A stretch of DNA of 64,000 bases, taken from the NCBI GenBank assembly GCA_046160485.1, contig JBJXGV010000001.1:1-64000 (forward strand), written 5' to 3'. The stretch is from JBJXGV01 sp046160485. GTDB lineage: Bacteria > Orphanbacterota > Orphanbacteria > JBJXGV01. Under the pieces are notes generated by a model. The model was given only the letters and a program-made list of their open reading frames with translations. It searched no databases and was not told where the DNA came from. Positions 16,837 to 24,964 of this stretch are shown here, one piece after another. Both the position numbers and the translations under genes were made by a program. Positions within the stretch are counted from its first letter, which is position 1. Every line of letters starts with the position of its first letter.

Positions 16837-18027
16837 TCACGAAGCGTCATCGAGCGCGGCGACACCCGGAAGCGTCTTCCCTTCGAGGAACTCGAGCGTC
16901 GCGCCGCCGCCGGTCGAAACGTGCGTCACCTTGTCGCCGAGCTTCAGTTCGGCGATCGCGCGCGCCGAGTCGCCCCCGCCGACGATCGTCGTCGCGCCGC
17001 GCGCCGTCGCCGACGCGAGCGCCTCGGCGATCCCGCGCGTCCCGCGCGCGAACGACGGCATCTCGAAAACGCCCATCGGTCCATTCCAGAGAATGGTGCG
17101 AGCGCCCGCGGTCGCAGCGTCGAAGCTTCGAATCGTTTGCGGACCAATGTCGAGGAAACGCATCTGCCGGGGAATCGCGTTGGCGAGAACGACGCGGCTC
17201 GGAGCCTCGTTGTCGACCTCCTCGGCGACGAGCCCGTCGACCGGCAGGAGGATCTTCTCGCTCCCCGCGCCGTCGAGGATCGCCTTCGCGACGGCGACGC
17301 GGTCTTCCTCGAGCAGCGAGTTTCCGATCTCCCAGCCCTTCGCGCGGAAGAACGTGCACGCCATGCCGCCGCCGATGAGGAGCCGGTCGACGCGCGGCAA
17401 GAGGCTCGTGATGACGTCGATCTTTCCCGAGATTTTCGCGCCGCCGATGATCGCGACGAAGGGATGCTCGGGGCGATGCATCGCGCCGCCGAGGATGTCG
17501 AGTTCCTTCTCCATGAGAAGACCCGCGACGCGCTCCCGCACGAACGGGGCGATGCCCGCGGTCGACGCGTGCGCGCGGTGCGCCGTGCCGAACGCGTCGT
17601 TGACCCAGATCTCGCCGAGCGCCGCGAGCGCGCGCGCGAACGTGGCGTCGTTCGCCTCTTCTTCCGGATGGAAACGGAGGTTCTCGAGCAACACGACGCT
17701 GCCCGCCTCGGCGTCGCGCACCGCGGCCTCGGCTTTCGGCCCGGCGCACTCGTCGCAGAACACGACCTTCGCGCTCAGAAGCGACCGAAGATGCCGCGCG
17801 ACCGGCGCGAGCGTCATCGAAGGATTCGGCTTCCCCTTCGGCCGGCCCAGATGAGACATCAAAACGACCTTCGCGCGCCGCTCGAGCGCGTAGCGAATCG
17901 TCGGGAGCGTTTCGCGAATGCGCGTATCGTCGGCGACGTCGCTCCCCTCGATCGGTACGTTGAAATCGACGCGCACGAGCAGCGTCTTGTCATCGACCGC
18001 GATATTCCGAATCGTCTTTTTCGTCAT
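16837..18027 (-). CDS. pgk: Phosphoglycerate kinase
   Basis: 396 residues from the ATG at 18027. The substrate site is RVDFNVP, with SHLGRPKG in the N-terminal domain. The hinge and nucleotide-binding domain carry AIIGGAKISGKI and the C-terminal GGGDSA. It catalyses 1,3-bisphosphoglycerate plus ADP to 3-phosphoglycerate plus ATP. It is 98 bases downstream of gap and on the same strand. A longer in-frame start at 18198 would overlap gap and was rejected because similarity begins at the chosen ATG. Confidence 0.97.
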   Translation of the reverse strand: MTKKTIRNIAVDDKTLLVRVDFNVPIEGSDVADDTRIRETLPTIRYALERRAKVVLMSHLGRPKGKPNPSMTLAPVARHLRSLLSAKVVFCDECAGPKAEAAVRDAEAGSVVLLENLRFHPEEEANDATFARALAALGEIWVNDAFGTAHRAHASTAGIAPFVRERVAGLLMEKELDILGGAMHRPEHPFVAIIGGAKISGKIDVITSLLPRVDRLLIGGGMACTFFRAKGWEIGNSLLEEDRVAVAKAILDGAGSEKILLPVDGLVAEEVDNEAPSRVVLANAIPRQMRFLDIGPQTIRSFDAATAGARTILWNGPMGVFEMPSFARGTRGIAEALASATARGATTIVGGGDSARAIAELKLGDKVTHVSTGGGATLEFLEGKTLPGVAALDDAS

Positions 18028-18125
18028 GAAATCCTCAAGCGTTGGGGCGGCGCATGGCCGCCCCTCGTCGTGGAGAAAATGTGCGGGCGCAAGTGTCGGC
18101 GCGCGCGGCCTGCCGCGGTATCGAG

Positions 18126-19133
18126 TTAGTTTCCGCTTGCGAGGAGCCTCGCCATGTCGATCATCCGGTTCGAGTAGCCCACCTCGTTGTCGTACCACGA
18201 GAAGACCTTCACCAGATTCCCGCCGATCACGAGCGTGAGCCCGGCGTCGACGATCGACGACGAGGGGTTGCCGATAATGTCGGCGGAGACGATCGGGTCC
18301 TCGGTGTACTCGAGGTAACCCTTGAGCGGTCCTTTCTCGGATGCCTCGCGGAGCGCCGCGTTGACTTCATCGCGCGTGACATCCTTCTTCACCTGCGCGA
18401 CGAGATCGACGAGCGATCCGTCGGGCACCGGCACGCGAACCGCGACGCCCGTCAGCCGCCCCTCGAGTTCGGGGAGCACGAGCGCGACGGCTTGTGCGGC
18501 GCCGGTCGACGTCGGGATCATCGAGGCGGCCGCGGCGCGAGCACGGCGCAGATCCTTGTGCGGCGCGTCGAGGATCTTCTGGTCGTTCGTGTACGCGTGC
18601 GTCGTCGTCATGACGCCCTTTTCGATTCCGAAACGATCGTTGATCACCTTCGCAACGGGCGCGAGACAGTTCGTCGTGCACGACGCCGTGGAAATGATGA
18701 AGTGCTTCTTCGGATCGAAGAGGTGATCGTTGACGCCCATCACGATCGTGATGTCGGGCTTCTTCGCCGGCGCGGAAATGAGCACCTTCTTAGCGCCCGC
18801 CTCGAGGTGAAGCGCAGCCTTGTCGCGATCGGTGAAGAGGCCCGTCGACTCGATGACAACGTCGACGCCGAGTTCCTTCCACGGAAGCTTCGCCGGATCT
18901 CTCTCGGCGGTGATGCGAAGCCGCGAATCGCCGACGCGGATTTCGCCGTCGCCGGCGGACACCGGCGCGTTGAGGCGGCCGTGGACCGAGTCGTACTTCA
19001 AGAGGTGAGCAAGGGTCTTCGCGTCGGTGATGTCGTTAACCGCGACAAACTCGAACTGAGGATTGTTCCAAGCGTAGCGGTAGACGAGACGGCCGATGCG
19101 CCCGAAGCCGTTGATCGCAAGACGAATGGGCAT
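18126..19133 (-). CDS. gap: Glyceraldehyde-3-phosphate dehydrogenase, type I
   Basis: 335 residues. It has the NAD-binding start INGFGRIGR, the catalytic Cys in SASCTTNCLAP, the His in the HAYTNDQ region, and the C-terminal WYDNEVGYSNRM. It makes 1,3-bisphosphoglycerate from glyceraldehyde 3-phosphate. A strong AAGGAGAT ribosome site precedes the ATG. It is the first gene of the glycolytic operon, with a good promoter and a short hairpin in the leader. Confidence 0.97.
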   Translation of the reverse strand: MPIRLAINGFGRIGRLVYRYAWNNPQFEFVAVNDITDAKTLAHLLKYDSVHGRLNAPVSAGDGEIRVGDSRLRITAERDPAKLPWKELGVDVVIESTGLFTDRDKAALHLEAGAKKVLISAPAKKPDITIVMGVNDHLFDPKKHFIISTASCTTNCLAPVAKVINDRFGIEKGVMTTTHAYTNDQKILDAPHKDLRRARAAAASMIPTSTGAAQAVALVLPELEGRLTGVAVRVPVPDGSLVDLVAQVKKDVTRDEVNAALREASEKGPLKGYLEYTEDPIVSADIIGNPSSSIVDAGLTLVIGGNLVKVFSWYDNEVGYSNRMIDMARLLASGN

Positions 19134-19160
19134 GGGAACATCTCCTTCAAAGATGGAAAG

Positions 19161-19179
19161 GGGAGGCGAATTGCCTCCC
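19161..19179 (-). promoter_or_regulatory. Hairpin in the leader of the gap operon
   Basis: Perfect 7-base-pair inverted repeat (arms 19161-19167 and 19173-19179, 5-base loop) between the predicted transcription start near 19199 and the gap ribosome site. It could stabilise the mRNA 5' end or act as an operator dyad. Function is a guess. Confidence 0.45.
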
Positions 19180-19205
19180 GGTGGGAGTTGCGAGCCGAGC
19201 GAGGA

Positions 19206-19235
19206 ATATTAGGGGGCGCACCGAGGGAGCGTCAA
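19206..19235 (-). promoter_or_regulatory. Sigma-70-type promoter for gap-pgk-tpiA-secG
   Basis: Minus-strand TTGACG (19230-19235), an 18-base spacer, then TAATAT (19206-19211). The predicted start is near 19199, leaving a leader of about 65 bases that contains the hairpin. The rest of the 208-base gap between gap and the kinase-like gene shows nothing else. Confidence 0.65.
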
Positions 19236-19341
19236 GGCGAGAAAGCCGCACGACAGCCGCCCGCGCGGCGCTGAAAGGCAGCGTTTTGAACGCGGGAGCG
19301 AGAACGAGTTTCGGGGGCCTTACCGGGGCGCCGAAACGCGC

Positions 19342-20319
19342 CTAAGACGAGGTGAGCGCGCCCTGTGGCGGCGCGAGCGGAACGCGCAGGCGGAAATCGG
19401 CGCCGCGTTCGCCGTTCGGCGGCGCGAGCAGGAGCGTGCCGCCGTGCAGCGCGGCGATTTGCCGGGCGACCGCCAGCCCCGCGCCGCGACGGCTATCGCG
19501 CGTCGTAAAGCCGGTATCGAAGACGCGCTCGTGAAGCGCCGCGGGCACGCCGGGCCCTTCGTCGCGCACCCCGACCTCGATCGCGTTCGCTTCGACCAGG
19601 TGGGCCGTCGTGATCCAGACGCGCCCGCCTTCGCCGCGGCGCCGCCCCATCGCGTCGGCCGCGTTCGCGAAGAGATTCACGAGAAGCTGCTGCATCTGCC
19701 CGACGTCGACCGCGGCGGAAGGAAGCCCCTCCTCGAAGTGCGGAACGAACTGAATGTTTTCGAAGCGCGGCAGCGACGAAGCGAACTCGACGGTGGCGCG
19801 CACGACGGCGTTGACGTCGCGCGGCACCAGGCGCGCGCGTTCGCGCGACAGGTCGACGAGTTCGACGATGTTTTCCTGAGCGCGCTCCACCTCGGCGCGA
19901 ATGACCTGGATGCTCGCCGGAAGGCGAGCGACCTCGCCGCCCTGCGCCGCGAGGTCGAGGATCTGGCAGCGCGCATTGACGATCGTCAGCGAATTCTTGA
20001 TGTCGGCGCCGATCTCGGCGGCGCGTTTCCCGAGAGACGCCCAACGCTCGCTCTGCGCGAGCTGCGCCTCGATGTCGCGCGCGCGCTCCTCCGCGATCCG
20101 GCAGCGGCCCTCGGCCGCGTCCGTCGTCGCGCGTATCTCATCGACCCGCTGGCCGATCTCGATTAAGCGCTCGGAGATCTCCGTCGAAATTCGCGCGAGG
20201 TTCTCCCAGACGGCGGCCGTGAGTGATTCCGCGTCGCTGTGAGGACGCTCGGCAAGGGATGCAATATCGCCGGCGATTTTTCGAAGTTCGTCGAGTTCGT
20301 TCTCGAGTGCGCTCTGCAC
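19342..20319 (-). CDS. Histidine-kinase-like protein lacking the H-box histidine
   Basis: 325 residues from a GTG at 20319 with an AGGAG ribosome site. The N-terminal 95 residues are predicted coiled coil with no membrane segment. The dimerisation region reads ASLGKRAAEIGADIKNSL, where active kinases have AHEIxNPL: the phospho-accepting His is Ala105 (codon GCC). The ATP-binding HATPase domain looks intact (N box VNLFANAADAM, G1 VRDEGPGVP, G2 GAGLAVARQIAALHGG). It may be a pseudokinase, a phosphatase or a partner for another kinase. No response regulator gene is adjacent. A hairpin covers its ribosome site. Confidence 0.8.
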   Translation of the reverse strand: MQSALENELDELRKIAGDIASLAERPHSDAESLTAAVWENLARISTEISERLIEIGQRVDEIRATTDAAEGRCRIAEERARDIEAQLAQSERWASLGKRAAEIGADIKNSLTIVNARCQILDLAAQGGEVARLPASIQVIRAEVERAQENIVELVDLSRERARLVPRDVNAVVRATVEFASSLPRFENIQFVPHFEEGLPSAAVDVGQMQQLLVNLFANAADAMGRRRGEGGRVWITTAHLVEANAIEVGVRDEGPGVPAALHERVFDTGFTTRDSRRGAGLAVARQIAALHGGTLLLAPPNGERGADFRLRVPLAPPQGALTSS

Positions 20320-20327
20320 CGATGGTT

Positions 20328-20365
20328 CTCCTAGGCTCCGCGGTACGCGGTGCGGCTCCTAGGAG
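20328..20365 (-). promoter_or_regulatory. Inverted repeat covering the ribosome site of the kinase-like gene
   Basis: Arms at 20328-20335 and 20358-20365 pair perfectly over 8 bases, with a further 4-5 pairs (20338-20342 with 20351-20355) after two mismatches. On the mRNA, the 3' arm holds the AGGAG ribosome site of the gene starting at 20319. It could mask translation or be a protein-binding dyad. Confidence 0.5.
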
Positions 20366-20409
20366 TATCGGCTCCGAGAGGGATGAAACTTGAGCCGCCG
20401 GAAAGCAAG

Positions 20410-20438
20410 ACGGCGCGCGCCGTTGTGGCGCGCGCCGT
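20410..20438 (-). terminator. Terminator of the fatty-acid/rnc operon
   Basis: Perfect 12-base-pair stem (20410-20421 with 20427-20438), 5-base loop, followed on the minus strand by CTTGCTTTCC. It lies about 40 bases after the rnc stop and fits an intrinsic terminator, although the T-tract is weak. Confidence 0.7.
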
Positions 20439-20479
20439 TCGAATCGAGCCGCCGCGCGTCCGGCGCGGCGCATCGTCCC

Positions 20480-21565
20480 CTAGTTGGCCTGGTGCGCGTG
20501 ACTCTCGCGCCGCGGCCGGTGAGAGCCCCGGCGATGGTCGCGATCATCCGTGTCGGCCGCGTGATGCCGCCCTGTCTCACGCTCCACCTCGTCGCCGCCG
20601 TGGCCGCTCGCGGCTCCATGTCCCCGGGACGATTCGTGATGAGAACCGTGCGAGCCGTTCGACGCGTGAGAAGCGCCCGGCTTGCGCGAGGCACGCTCGC
20701 CGCCCTCGCGAGAAGCGCGCTCCCCTGCATGCCGGTGCGAGCGTTCCGCTCCCGCGCTGCCGCCCGCCGCAGTCGCCACCGGCGCCGGCTTCCCGCCGCC
20801 AGCCGCCAGCCGCTCGAGCGCCGACTTCGCGGCCGACTGCTCCGCCTCTTTCTTGCTCGTTCCGGTGCCGCGCCCATACACACGCCCCGCGATCGAAACG
20901 TCGATCACGAACTGCTTCTCGTGATCCGGCCCGCGCTCCGACTGAATCCGGTAGACGGGGTGCACCTTGCGCGAGCCCTGCACGAGCTCTTGCAGCAGGC
21001 TCTTGTAGTTCGTGTGTTCCTCGGCGCCGGTTATTTCGTGCAGGCCGACGAGGATCTCGCGGCGGATGAACTCGCGCGCCGCCTCGAGCCCGCGATCGAT
21101 GTAGACCGCGCCGATCACCGCCTCCATCGCGTCGGCGATAATCGAGCTGCGCTTCCGCCCGCCCGACTCGACCTCGCCCGACGACAGGAGCAGAAACTTG
21201 CCGAGCCCGATCTCCTGCGCCTTCTTCGCGAGTACCTGGCGCGACACGACGAGCGATTTGATCTTCGTCAGGTCGCCCTCGTCGCGATCGGGATAGCGGT
21301 TGTAGAGGTAGTCGTTCACCACGAGCCCGAGCACCGAGTCGCCGAGGAATTCCATGCGCTCGTTCGACGTGTGTTTGTCGACGGCCTTGCCGTGAACGTA
21401 CGACCTGTGCATGAGGGACTGATTGAGGATGTCGAGGTTCTTGAAACGAACCCCAATGGTTTTCTGAAGCTCGAGGAGAATCTTGCGCCGTTCGGGGGGT
21501 ATTTCGGTCTTTCCCTTGTCGGACTTCTTTGTGAGTGATGAGATCAGTTTATGAATAGGTGTCAT
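20480..21565 (-). CDS. rnc: Ribonuclease III with long His-rich C-terminal tail
   Basis: 361 residues. The catalytic domain has the RNase III signature NERMEFLGDSVLG (residues 69-81) and the metal-binding DAMEAVIGAVY. A double-stranded RNA-binding domain follows (about residues 183-252). It processes rRNA and other structured RNAs. After residue 256 comes a tail of about 106 residues rich in Gly, Ser, Arg and His (14 His), absent from typical enzymes of about 230 residues. The ATG overlaps the fabF stop as ATGA. Location after acpP-fabF is classic for rnc. Confidence 0.95.
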   Translation of the reverse strand: MTPIHKLISSLTKKSDKGKTEIPPERRKILLELQKTIGVRFKNLDILNQSLMHRSYVHGKAVDKHTSNERMEFLGDSVLGLVVNDYLYNRYPDRDEGDLTKIKSLVVSRQVLAKKAQEIGLGKFLLLSSGEVESGGRKRSSIIADAMEAVIGAVYIDRGLEAAREFIRREILVGLHEITGAEEHTNYKSLLQELVQGSRKVHPVYRIQSERGPDHEKQFVIDVSIAGRVYGRGTGTSKKEAEQSAAKSALERLAAGGGKPAPVATAAGGSAGAERSHRHAGERASREGGERASRKPGASHASNGSHGSHHESSRGHGAASGHGGDEVERETGRHHAADTDDRDHRRGSHRPRRESHAHQAN

Positions 21566-22818
21566 GATGAGTTGTATTCTTTCATGAGGAGAGCGACGTT
21601 GTGCCCGCCGAACCCGAGCGAATTCGAGAGCGCCGCCCGGACTCGCATCTTGCGAGCCACGTTCGGCACATAGTCGAGATCGCAATCCGGATCAGCCGTT
21701 TCGTAGTTGATCGTCGGCGGAACAACGTTCTCCTTGATGGCGAGGGCGCAGACGACGCACTCGATTCCCCCGGCAGCGCCGAGGAGATGTCCAGTCATCG
21801 ACTTGGTCGAGCTGATCGCGAGCTTCCCCGCATGGGTTCCGAAAACAGATTTGATGGCCAAGGTCTCGAACTTGTCGTTGAGAGGCGTCGACGTGCCGTG
21901 CGCGTTGATGTACGAGACATCCGAGGGCGCCAGTGACGCGTCCTCGAGCGCAAGCGTCATCGCGCGTGCGGCCCCCTCGCCTTCCGGCGCGGGTTGCGTG
22001 ATGTGAAACGCATCCGCCGTCGAGCCGTACCCTGCCAACTCACAATAGATAGTCGCGCCGCGTTGCAGCGCGTGTTCCAGGCTTTCGAGGACGACAAGAC
22101 CAGCCCCTTCTCCCATCACGAATCCATCACGCGCGGCGTCGAACGGCCGGCTTGCGCGCTCGGGTTCCGCGTTGCGTTCCGAAAGCGCACGCATGGACGC
22201 AAAACCCGCCACGGCCATCGGCGTGATGGTCGCTTCCGATCCTCCGGTGACCATGACCTCGCAGTCGCCGCGCGCGACCGCGCGAAACGCCTCGCCGATC
22301 GCATGCGCACCCGACGCGCACGCCGAAACCGAGGCGAAGTTGGGCCCTTTGGCCCCCAGCGCCATCGAGATTCGGCCGCTTGCCATGTTGAGGATCATCA
22401 TTGGAATGAAGAATGGGCTGACGCGCGATGGGCCCTTCTCGATCAGCACGCTGTGCTGCTTCTCGAAGGTATCAATGCCGCCGATGCCAGACCCGACGTA
22501 GACGCCGACACGATTCACGTCCATGCCGCTCAGGTCCAGTCCCGCATCTTTGACCGCCATCGTCGCGGCCGCGATTCCGAATTGCACGAAGCGATCGGTC
22601 TTGCGGATCTCCTTCGCATCGAGATAGGGCGAGACGTCGAAGCCCCGCACCTCTCCCGCGATTCGGGCACCGTAGCCCGACGCGTCGAACTGCGTAATCG
22701 GTCCGATTCCGGAACGCCCCTCGATCAGGCTCCCCCAGAATGACCGGTGATCGTTCCCGCACGGGGATAGAACTCCCAGGCCGGTGACCACGACGCGTCT
22801 TTTTCCGTCTGTCGTCAT
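21562..22818 (-). CDS. fabF: 3-oxoacyl-ACP synthase II
   Basis: About 418 residues from the ATG at 22818 (an in-frame start at 22836 is also possible). The catalytic triad is visible: Cys in SACASGAHA, His in NAHGTSTPLND and His in TGHLLGAAGG. It elongates acyl-ACP with malonyl-ACP. It lies 21 bases after acpP and overlaps rnc by four bases. Confidence 0.97.
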   Translation of the reverse strand: MTTDGKRRVVVTGLGVLSPCGNDHRSFWGSLIEGRSGIGPITQFDASGYGARIAGEVRGFDVSPYLDAKEIRKTDRFVQFGIAAATMAVKDAGLDLSGMDVNRVGVYVGSGIGGIDTFEKQHSVLIEKGPSRVSPFFIPMMILNMASGRISMALGAKGPNFASVSACASGAHAIGEAFRAVARGDCEVMVTGGSEATITPMAVAGFASMRALSERNAEPERASRPFDAARDGFVMGEGAGLVVLESLEHALQRGATIYCELAGYGSTADAFHITQPAPEGEGAARAMTLALEDASLAPSDVSYINAHGTSTPLNDKFETLAIKSVFGTHAGKLAISSTKSMTGHLLGAAGGIECVVCALAIKENVVPPTINYETADPDCDLDYVPNVARKMRVRAALSNSLGFGGHNVALLMKEYNSS

Positions 22819-22839
22819 TCTCTTCCTCAGCCGCAAGCG

Positions 22840-23079
22840 CTACGCGGCGGGAACGTGCTTGTTCATGTAGTCGATCGCGTCCTGCACCGTTGCGATCTTC
22901 TCGGCATCCTCATCCGGGATTTTCACCGAGAACTCGTCTTCGAGAGCCATCACGAGTTCGACCGTATCGAGCGAGTCGGCGCCAAGATCGTCGATGAACG
23001 ACGCTGCCGGCGTGAGTTGCTCGGGATTCACTGCGAGTTGCTTCATGATGATTTCTTTGACTCGGTTATCGTGCGACAT
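22840..23079 (-). CDS. acpP: Acyl carrier protein
   Basis: 79 residues, acidic. The phosphopantetheine attachment site is the Ser of GADSLDTVELVM. It carries growing acyl chains for the Fab enzymes encoded on both sides. Spacing to fabG upstream is 88 bases and to fabF downstream 21 bases. Confidence 0.98.
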   Translation of the reverse strand: MSHDNRVKEIIMKQLAVNPEQLTPAASFIDDLGADSLDTVELVMALEDEFSVKIPDEDAEKIATVQDAIDYMNKHVPAA

Positions 23080-23167
23080 GTTTGGGAATCACCTCCTTGG
23101 AGATTTCGGTTGCGTCTTACGTTTCACGTTGCGTCGATCGAAAAAAATCTAGGCGCGGAATGCGCGC

Positions 23168-23917
23168 TCAGATCATCACCATCCCGCCGTCGACGTTGAG
23201 AACCTGGCCGGTGATGTACGCCGCCGGATCGGACGCGAGGAACAGCGCCACATCGGCGACATCATCCGGTGTTCCGAACCGGCCTAGCGGGATGTCGTGC
23301 AAGAGTTTGTCGCGAACCTCGGCGGAGAGACCCTGGGTCATCGCGGTTTCGATGAACCCGGGTGCGATCGCATTGACCGTGATGCCCCGCGGCGCCAGTT
23401 CCTTCGCCAGCGACTTCGTGAAGGCGATGAGCCCCCCCTTCGAAGCGGCGTAGTTGGCTTGCCCGGCGTTCCCGATCTGACCTATCACCGAGGTAATGTT
23501 GACGATACGGCCCCTCTTCTGGCGGATCATCTGGCGGGCCGCCCCCTTCGCAAAGTGGAAGGCGCCCGTGAGGTTAACGGCGAGGACCTCGTTCCAATCC
23601 GCCTCGTCCATTCTAATGAGGAGCTTGTCTCGCGTAACCCCTGCGTTGTTCACCAGGATATCGAGCGCACCGAATCTTTCAATGATTTTCTCGACTGTCT
23701 TGGCGGACTCGGCGGCGTCTTCGACCGCGCAGCGGAACGGCAGCGCGCCGCGGCCCAGTGCCCGGACAGCGAGCGCAACCTCTTCGAGCGCAGCCTCATC
23801 GCGGCCGACGAGCGCCAATTCGGCCCCCGCTTCGGCGAGGTGAAGAGCGATGGCCCGCCCGATGTTGCGGCTAGCGCCCGTGACGACGGCGATGCGGCCT
23901 GTCAGGTCTGTCTTCAC
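23168..23917 (-). CDS. fabG: 3-oxoacyl-ACP reductase
   Basis: 249 residues, a short-chain dehydrogenase. It has the NADPH-binding TGASRNIGRAIA, NNAG, the active-site Ser (ITSVIGQIGN) and YAASKGG with Tyr and Lys, plus the C-terminal GQVLNVDGG. It reduces 3-oxoacyl-ACP. The GTG start at 23917 overlaps the fabD stop as GTGA; this is the only start consistent with the N-terminal Rossmann strand. Confidence 0.97.
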   Translation of the reverse strand: MKTDLTGRIAVVTGASRNIGRAIALHLAEAGAELALVGRDEAALEEVALAVRALGRGALPFRCAVEDAAESAKTVEKIIERFGALDILVNNAGVTRDKLLIRMDEADWNEVLAVNLTGAFHFAKGAARQMIRQKRGRIVNITSVIGQIGNAGQANYAASKGGLIAFTKSLAKELAPRGITVNAIAPGFIETAMTQGLSAEVRDKLLHDIPLGRFGTPDDVADVALFLASDPAAYITGQVLNVDGGMVMI

Positions 23918-24861
23918 GCCGGCGCACCTGCTTCGAGCAGCTTCTTGACGGCCGGCAGGTCGTCGGGTGTGTCGAGGTTTGCGCTCGGGAAGCGGCCCGC
24001 GATCTTCTTGAGCAAGCCGCGCAGCACCGTCCCGGGACCGACCTCGACGACCTGCGTGACGCCTTCCTCGATCATCCGCCGCATCGACGCCTCCCAAAGC
24101 ACCGAACTCATAAGCTGCGACTTCGACGAATGGCGGAGGAGTTCGGCGGCCTCGATCGGCTCGGCCGCGACGTTGACGATCACGGGGATGCGCGCGTCGG
24201 CGTAGCGGGCCCGATCGAGCGCGGTCGCCAGCCCCGCGTTGGCGGCCTTCATGAGCGGCGAGTGAAACGCGCCGGAAACCGGCAGGCGCAGCGCGCGCTT
24301 CGCGCCGCGTTCCGTCGCCATCGCCATGGCGCGCTCCGTCGCGGCGACCTCGCCGGCGATGACGACCTGCCCCGGCGCGTTGAGATTCGCGGGAACGACG
24401 ACCCCCTCGGCCTCGATCTCTCGGCAGATCTGCGCGACCTCGGGCTCTTCGAGGCCGATGATCGCCGCCATCGCGCCCGGCCACTCTTCGCCCGCGCGAT
24501 ACATGAGATCGGCGCGAACCTTCACGAGCTCGAACGCGGTGCGCGCGTCGAGCACGCCCGCGGCGACGAGCGCGGAGAACTCGCCGAGACTATGGCCCGC
24601 GACGAGATGCGGCGCGATCCCCTCGTCGGCGAGAAACGCGAGCGCCGCGAGCGAGTGCGCAAGAATGGCCGGCTGCGTGTACCGCGTTTCGCGCAGCCGC
24701 GCCTCGGGCCCCTCGAAGCAGAGCGCGGAAAGCGGCAGCCCCATCACGTCGTCGGCGAGCGCAAAGATGTCGCGCGCTTTACCGGACGCCTCCGCGAGCG
24801 AGCGTCCCATCCCGACGTACTGCGAACCTTGACCCGGAAACACGAACCCGATTTTGCTCAT
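23914..24861 (-). CDS. fabD: Malonyl-CoA:ACP transacylase
   Basis: 315 residues. FVFPGQGSQYVGMG at the N-terminus, the nucleophile Ser in GHSLGEFSAL, and the catalytic His in SGAFHSPLM are all in place, as is the QPAILA Gln. It loads malonyl groups onto ACP. The ATG at 24861 is where family similarity begins. It lies 103 bases after fabH and overlaps fabG by four bases. Confidence 0.97.
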   Translation of the reverse strand: MSKIGFVFPGQGSQYVGMGRSLAEASGKARDIFALADDVMGLPLSALCFEGPEARLRETRYTQPAILAHSLAALAFLADEGIAPHLVAGHSLGEFSALVAAGVLDARTAFELVKVRADLMYRAGEEWPGAMAAIIGLEEPEVAQICREIEAEGVVVPANLNAPGQVVIAGEVAATERAMAMATERGAKRALRLPVSGAFHSPLMKAANAGLATALDRARYADARIPVIVNVAAEPIEAAELLRHSSKSQLMSSVLWEASMRRMIEEGVTQVVEVGPGTVLRGLLKKIAGRFPSANLDTPDDLPAVKKLLEAGAPA

Positions 24862-24964
24862 GCCCGATCTCCCCGCGCCCGACTTCGGCGCCCGGTCGTT
24901 CCACGACACCATCGTTGCCTCCCCCTCACCACACCGCCCTCGACCGTGTCTTGCGTTTCGTGTG

